Origin: Diplocarpon mali
Taxonomy: Eukaryota > Ascomycota > Leotiomycetes > Helotiales > Drepanopezizaceae
Assembly (NCBI GenBank): GCA_024741835.1
Contig: JAENRP010000387.1
Location: 2,344-39,162, forward strand
DNA length: 36,819 nucleotides
Direction of reading: 5' to 3'
The notes under the pieces are model-generated. The model did not search any database. It saw only the letters and a list, made by a program, of their open reading frames with translations, and was not told the DNA's origin. How positions within the stretch are numbered: the first letter of the stretch is position 1; each line of letters starts with the position of its first letter. The position numbers and the translations under genes are program-made. Below, piece by piece: positions 32,035 through 36,819 of the stretch.

Positions 32035-32646
32035 TGACTTACTACCTAAGGCAACAACTAATATACTCTTCTTAGGTATGGCTTTCTTATTTGAGCTTAG
32101 TAGTACTATAATGAATTAATTAGTAGGAGGGTAGCTTTAAACGAAGAGATAATTATTTAAGAAAGAATAATAATATAGGAGGCCTATACTAGAAAAGATT
32201 GATAATAGAAAGATAATAGTAGTAGTACTAATATTATAGGTCTAAAGGGCTTGTAGAAAAAGTAAAAAAAAGTAAAATCGTAGTGCAGGGAGAGGCTTAT
32301 TTATAGAGTTTAGAATCACGCTAGTGCACAAAGGAAAAGTGGGTATAATAAGCTTGGAAGTGAGAATAAAAGTGGGGTATAACGCATATAAGGACCTACA
32401 ATTGGTGAATGATAATTCTTTAAAGGTAAGGATAACATTTTAAAGGTAAGCGTTAGAAAGTTGCATATAAAGGAAATAATTAAGGGATAGATTATATAAA
32501 GAATAAAGTAGAGTAAAGAATATATATAGAATAGAACAATAAATAGAGAATAAAGAGGTGCTGGTATATAGGAAGTAGATAATCCTAAAAAAAAGATTCA
32601 ATTCGAATTCGTAAGTTCTTCAAATGGTTTTCTTTAAGGGTAATAG
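32035..32646. other. Upstream flank of the unrecognised gene
   Basis: AT-rich region of about 600 bp with no gene seen beyond a possible short upstream extension of the minus-strand frame (to about 32110). It includes a small near-duplicate TTTAAAGGTAAG at about 32421-32432 and 32439-32450. It should contain the promoter of the minus-strand gene, but I can point to no element. It ends at the Copia-C LTR; AATAG (32642-32646) is the candidate target duplication. Confidence 0.5.
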
Positions 32647-32841
32647 TATTGAGCTTAAGTGAGTCGGCGCAGTAGGTAAAGGAGGCTTTTAAAGGTCGAT
32701 GGTCGATATATTAGTAAGAGTTAGGGAAGGAAGGTTACCCCTTTCTTCCTTATAGCTATATATATATCAATATCCTATTGACTAAGTAGTAGGGTCATAT
32801 GATAATACATTAGAGTAATAGCTGTATCACCTATTTAAATA
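32647..32841 (-). repeat. Copia-C 3' LTR (195 bp)
   Basis: Begins TATTGAGCTTAAG and ends TTTAAATA on the plus strand, the same 195-bp length as the other copies, followed inward by the likely polypurine tract (reverse strand, about 32842-32862). Confidence 0.92.
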
Positions 32842-32979
32842 CCCTTACTTAGACCTTACTTCGATTGACTTATAGTTGGGAAAATAATAACTATCCTTTT
32901 GCGCTAATCCAATTCCTAAGTATCTCTCTAAATTAAAAACAATCAATTAATAGTAACCTCTATTAAAATTACCAACCTT

Positions 32980-33129
32980 ACTTGCAGGGCGGGACTAAGA
33001 GTCAAATTTCCTAAAAGCGTTCCTTTATAAGACTACGTGACTTGACTTGCAGTCTAGGCCTAGGAGTCGATTTAAAAACTTTTCTTCTATAAGACTATAT
33101 CACCTAACTCGCAGGATAGGCCTAAGAGT
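32980..33129 (-). repeat. Three palindromic motifs in the Copia-C 3' leader
   Basis: Copies at 32980-33002, 33045-33067 and 33107-33129, better preserved than in Copia-B. Confidence 0.85.
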
Positions 33130-33144
33130 CGTCCTTAAGCCTAT

Positions 33145-36100
33145 TAAGCTCCTACTATCTTCTATAACCCTAGTATATCTTTAAATGCTTCGAACTTTAT
33201 AACTGTCTTTAATAGCTTTATAAATCCATCTACTACTATTCGATCGATTAGGATATAAGTAATCGATAACTTATTCTTTGCAATAAGGTCGCAAATAAAG
33301 TAGTAGGTAATATTAATATATTTCGATTACTTATATAAGTATAGATTCTTTTTAAGTATAATCGCCTTTATATTATCTACTTAAAGATTAATATAGTTCT
33401 TATCTTATTTAATATACTTAATAAAACCTATATCTTTTAGAACTTAAGCGATTTATAATTCTTACTTATAATTTAATAATATTAATATATATTTGGCCTT
33501 AGTGCTTATAATAGCTACTGATTTCTACTTCCTACTTCCCTACGATATAGGTCTGCTATATAGTACTGCTACGCTTTTAGATATACTTTTCTAACCTTTT
33601 ATATTTGCCTAATTAGAATTGGTATATACCTTAAGCTTTGCGCTTATATGTTTTATTAGTTCGTATCTTACCTTTTATATGATTATCGATCGAAGGTACC
33701 TTCTAAGTCGCTTAACTGCATTCTTATATTAAACCGTCGGATCCTTTAGGTTCTGATTAAATTACTTAGTAATAAAGGCGATATCTAGTCTTATATATAC
33801 TATAGTATATATAATTGCTCTAATATCCTATTAGTACTTCTTTAAATCTCCTCTTTACTTATTTTTATTAATAGGCTCCAACTTATTATACTTTCCTTTA
33901 ATTAGAGTACGCTTTAGCTTAAAGTTAAGAGTATAAGTAGAAAGTCCTATTCGGTCTAGGATCTTCTTAATATACTACTCTTAGTCTAACTAGAGTTCTT
34001 AAGTAAAGCGGTTCCTTATAATATAAATACTAAGGATCTTATAAATTCCCCTTAAATCCTTAGTATTAAAACGTTTCCGAATTATTATAAAGAACCAATT
34101 TAATTAAGTAGTTGTTTTCGCAGCTATAGTAATATCGTCGATATATAATAGCAACTTGATTCTACACTTAGTATAGGTAAATAGATAAGAGTCAGCTAGG
34201 CTTTAAACGAATCCTATTTCTATTAAAGTAAAGCTATATAAGAGGTTCCAATTATAGGCTGATTGTTTAAGCCTATAGATACTGCAGAGTATATAGAAAG
34301 AGTAGCTAGCGTATATAAGAATACTATTAGATTAAGAGAGAAAAATCCGTTCCTTTATAGTTACTTTAGTAAATGCATTTTTAATATTGTACTATCTATA
34401 TTTAAGGTCCTTAGCGGCTACTATTACTATAAATATGCAAAAGGTATCTATACGAACTATTAGCGCGAATATGTCGAAGTAGTCTTCTCCATACTATTAG
34501 GAGAAGTCATTAGCTATAAGCCTTGCCTTATAATATTCTAAGGTCCTATCTGCATATATTTTAATTATAAAGACCTACTTCGTTAATACTAGGTTCATAT
34601 CCTTTAGCGTTAGTTCCTCTATTTATATGCCATTTGCAATAAGAGAGCTTATCTCCTCTTAGATTGCCTTATTCTATACTGCTCTATTCTCTAAGTTATT
34701 AATAGCTTTATTGTACGTCTTTAGAAGAGAGATTTTCATTATCTCCTTAGCGGCTAGGAATGTATTATCTTTATCAAAGCTCTATTAAAGTTCAAGCTTA
34801 TAGATCTTATGTGCTATTATAGCCTAGATACACTTAGACTTGCGTTTATCTAAGGTATCTTTTAGTTCTAAGTCTCTATTCCTCTTTAAAGGCGTAGGTT
34901 CGGCTATAGGTTCTATAGGCTTATTATCTAAAGAACCGCTTTCTAATAGTAGAGGCTTATTATTACTTATACCTATTTTAGGAATATCCTTTACTATAGG
35001 TGCTTTAATTAAAGGGATGATAATATTAAAGTTATTCTATACTTTAAGCAATTCGCAGATAATAGGAATAGTCTATTCGGCCTTTAGGCAATTAGCAGGT
35101 CGTCGATTAGCAAGTGCGCTTAATATACCTAAGCTTAGAGAAAGGGGTTATTGGTTCGACTTAATAGTATTATCGTTAAGTGGTATACCTTGCGAATCTC
35201 TAGGTATATAGAGCTTTAAGGATAGCTCCCTCCTATTTCAAGATTTATCGAACTTAATTACTAAGGATATAATTACTCGCCTTAAGTCTAGCGCATATAC
35301 TATCTATTACTTTATTATCTATTTAATATACTTAATAAATATATACTCTTTACCTTAATTTATTAGCTTCTTGCTCTTTATACCCGCGGGCTAGGACTTT
35401 AGGCTAATATAAGAGTAGCAGACGCTTTTAAAGATGCGGATATAGTCCAGGCTTAGTTTCTATTTAAAATATGCCTTATATAGCAATATTTAAGTACTAT
35501 TAACTATTAGTCCACTACTTATTCTATTTCGCAGGTATATATCTGCTTTAACCGCAAGGTCCTAGAATTCTAATAGTAGGTTAGTATCTTATAATAGAGC
35601 GCGATAGTCAGTCTCTACTTATTAGATACTTCGCTTAGCGATGCTATTTTAATAAGAACCTTTGTATATTATAGTTAGTTTATAATAAACTCCTTATTTT
35701 ACCTATTTATTAAGCTTTACCCTAATCTCTAATGTGTTATTAGACTTAATAGCTATTAGCTTTAACTAGGTCTAGTATTCTTCTATTACTTTCTAAGTTT
35801 CTAGCTTTTCTATAAGCTTAGATTTAGTCTTAGCGCAAATAGTCTATATTTGCTAAGTAGAGTTATCTACTATTTAAAAAAACCAATTATTTCCTTTAAT
35901 TAAGGTTATAAATAGTCCGGCAGTATTAATAGATATTAGCATTAGTATCGAATCTTTCTATAGACTAAGCTTAGTTTGCGTCCGATTTCGAAGTTTTATT
36001 AGCTTGCAAATTCGGCACACTAGGCGATCCTTTAGTACTTGGATCTTCCGTTTTAAGGTCGAGACCTTATATAGGCCCTTTAATTTCTCTAGCCCTAAAT

Positions 36101-36235
36101 ATGCAAATCTTCTATATATTAGCTAATACTTTAATAAGCTTTCGGCTTCTAATAGCTTTAGTAGCCTATTATCAATTGATGCTTTCTTATCGGCGGCTAA
36201 AAAGGACTAGTGATAGCAGTTTGAGGTTTTACCGT
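33145..36235 (-). pseudogene. Copia-C pol remnant (integrase, RT, RNase H)
   Basis: Same domain order as Copia-B. On the minus strand the integrase lies at about 36130-35640, the linker at about 35350-34760, RT at about 34750-33850 and RNase H at about 33770-33150. The RT box at about 34130-34145 reads LLYIDDITI, so both catalytic Asp codons survive here, whereas Copia-A and Copia-B have YIDN. Many TAA/TAG codons still break the frame. The plus-strand open frames at 34263 and 34840 are antisense shadows. Confidence 0.85.
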
Positions 36236-36240
36236 TTTCC

Positions 36241-36710
36241 AATTATAAGCTTAGCTTAAGAGTCATTTTTAATAAAACCGCAAGATCTACTTATAGTCCT
36301 GGCTTAGGAGTCGATTTCTTAGAAATAGTAAGATCTATTTGCAGTTTTAGCTTAAGAGTCGTCTTTAATAATTTTGCGAATTTTACTTATAGTCCTAGCT
36401 TAGGAGTCATTTCTGCGAATTTTACTTGCGATCTTAGCTTAAGAGTCGTTATTAGCGAATTTGCAGAATCTACTTGCGATCCTAGCTTAAGAGTCATTTC
36501 TATTAAATTCACTTATAATCCCAGCTTAAAAGTCATCTTTGAAAATACCTTATAATCTACCTATAGTCCTAGCTTAAGAGTCATTTTTATGAATTTTACT
36601 TGCGATCTTAGCTTAAGAGTCTATCTATTCTCTTTATTCTCACTTAATTGTATTAGGGCAAAGAGTGCACTTTCTTTAAAGGAATCTACTTATAAGTTTG
36701 GCCTAGGAGT
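36241..36710 (-). repeat. Array of ten palindromic motifs in Copia-C
   Basis: Starts are at 36241, 36289, 36337, 36385, 36424, 36472, 36511, 36559, 36598 and 36688. The steps are 48, 48, 48, 39, 48, 39, 48, 39 and 90 bp. This equals the Copia-B pattern plus one extra 48-bp unit. All steps are whole codons. Confidence 0.88.
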
Positions 36711-36819
36711 CAATTTCTATAATATTACCTTTAAGATAATATAAAGTCTATCTTTGATTTTAGCTTTAAAGATCACTTTATAATTATTATTTATAAACTA
36801 TATAAATTAATTATTAAAA
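36711..36819 (-). pseudogene. Copia-C gag-side sequence up to the window end
   Basis: Homologous to 9760-9868 in Copia-B; too short and decayed to assign a motif. Confidence 0.5.

Larger units (their letters stand above)
32647..36819 (-). mobile_element. Copia-C, Ty1/copia retrotransposon, runs off the window
   Basis: Minus-strand element parallel to Copia-B: LTR, 3' leader with three palindromic motifs, RNase H, RT, integrase and a ten-unit motif array. It has no TRIM at the Copia-B TRIM site (about 35349), which gives the empty site. Decay is milder than in A and B at key places. The gag and 5' LTR lie beyond the window. Confidence 0.88.

Noticed and set aside
1..36819. Alternative genetic code with TAA and TAG read as Gln
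   Set aside because: The Gln-only pattern is striking, but Trp codons have also become TAG and conserved Cys have become Tyr. LTR pairs differ by transitions only, and CpA is depleted. RIP explains all of these.

Overview
This window looks like a heterochromatic, AT-rich block from a filamentous ascomycete (Pezizomycotina-like) genome. The evidence is a nest of fungal-type retroelements (Tad-like LINEs with RNase H, Copia, chromodomain Gypsy) and pervasive RIP-like decay. Reading frames are broken almost only where Gln codons became TAA/TAG. Conserved Cys codons have become Tyr, Trp codons have become stops, and CpA/TpG are scarce while TpA is very common. I see no intact host gene, no tRNA or rRNA gene and no CRISPR array. 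Nearly all open frames of 60 codons or more are antisense shadows of decayed transposon genes.

Layout from left to right. (1) 1-2047: 3' half of a LINE (LINE-A, +), carrying a 505-bp TRIM (terminal-repeat retrotransposon in miniature) at 1030-1534 with 85-bp LTRs and a 5-bp target duplication. (2) 2048-5070: 3' part of Copia-A (+) with a 195-bp LTR. (3) 5071-5240: a 170-bp remnant of an older Copia (-). (4) 5241-16994: Copia-B (-), carrying a second TRIM (7942-8439) and a complete 6.2-kb LINE (LINE-B, +, 10554-16759, 15-bp target duplication) inserted in its gag. (5) 16995-21194: Gypsy-1 (-), cut at its protease by Copia-D (+, 21195-21971), which runs into an assembly gap (21972-22031). (6) 22144-32034: a decayed gene of about 1,100 codons on the minus strand that I do not recognise, split by a complete Gypsy-2 (+, 24268-30763, ATGAT duplication). 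(7) 32647 to the end: Copia-C (-), running off the window.

The most unusual signal is a 23-bp imperfect palindrome, built around AGGCC-GGCCT with ACT and AGT ends. I located at least 42 copies. They occur in Copia pol, in the Copia 3' leader, at three sites in Gypsy, and in the unrecognised gene. The coding copies read in frame as variants of TPRPGLQV. Where they form arrays they are spaced 39, 45 or 48 bp apart, all whole codons. Array size differs between copies of the same element (9 versus 10 in Copia; 2 versus 3 and 1 versus 2 in Gypsy). This resembles an ORF-invading palindromic element like the Rickettsia RPEs, but in a fungus.

A second notable system is the TRIM. It has canonical TG..CA ends (RIP-altered in places), 5-bp target duplications confirmed by an empty site, a polypurine tract, and a primer site that it shares with Copia-D. 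That site looks complementary to the anticodon stem-loop of initiator tRNA-Met (half-tRNA priming). Its LTR also carries a perfect match to the Pol III A-box consensus.
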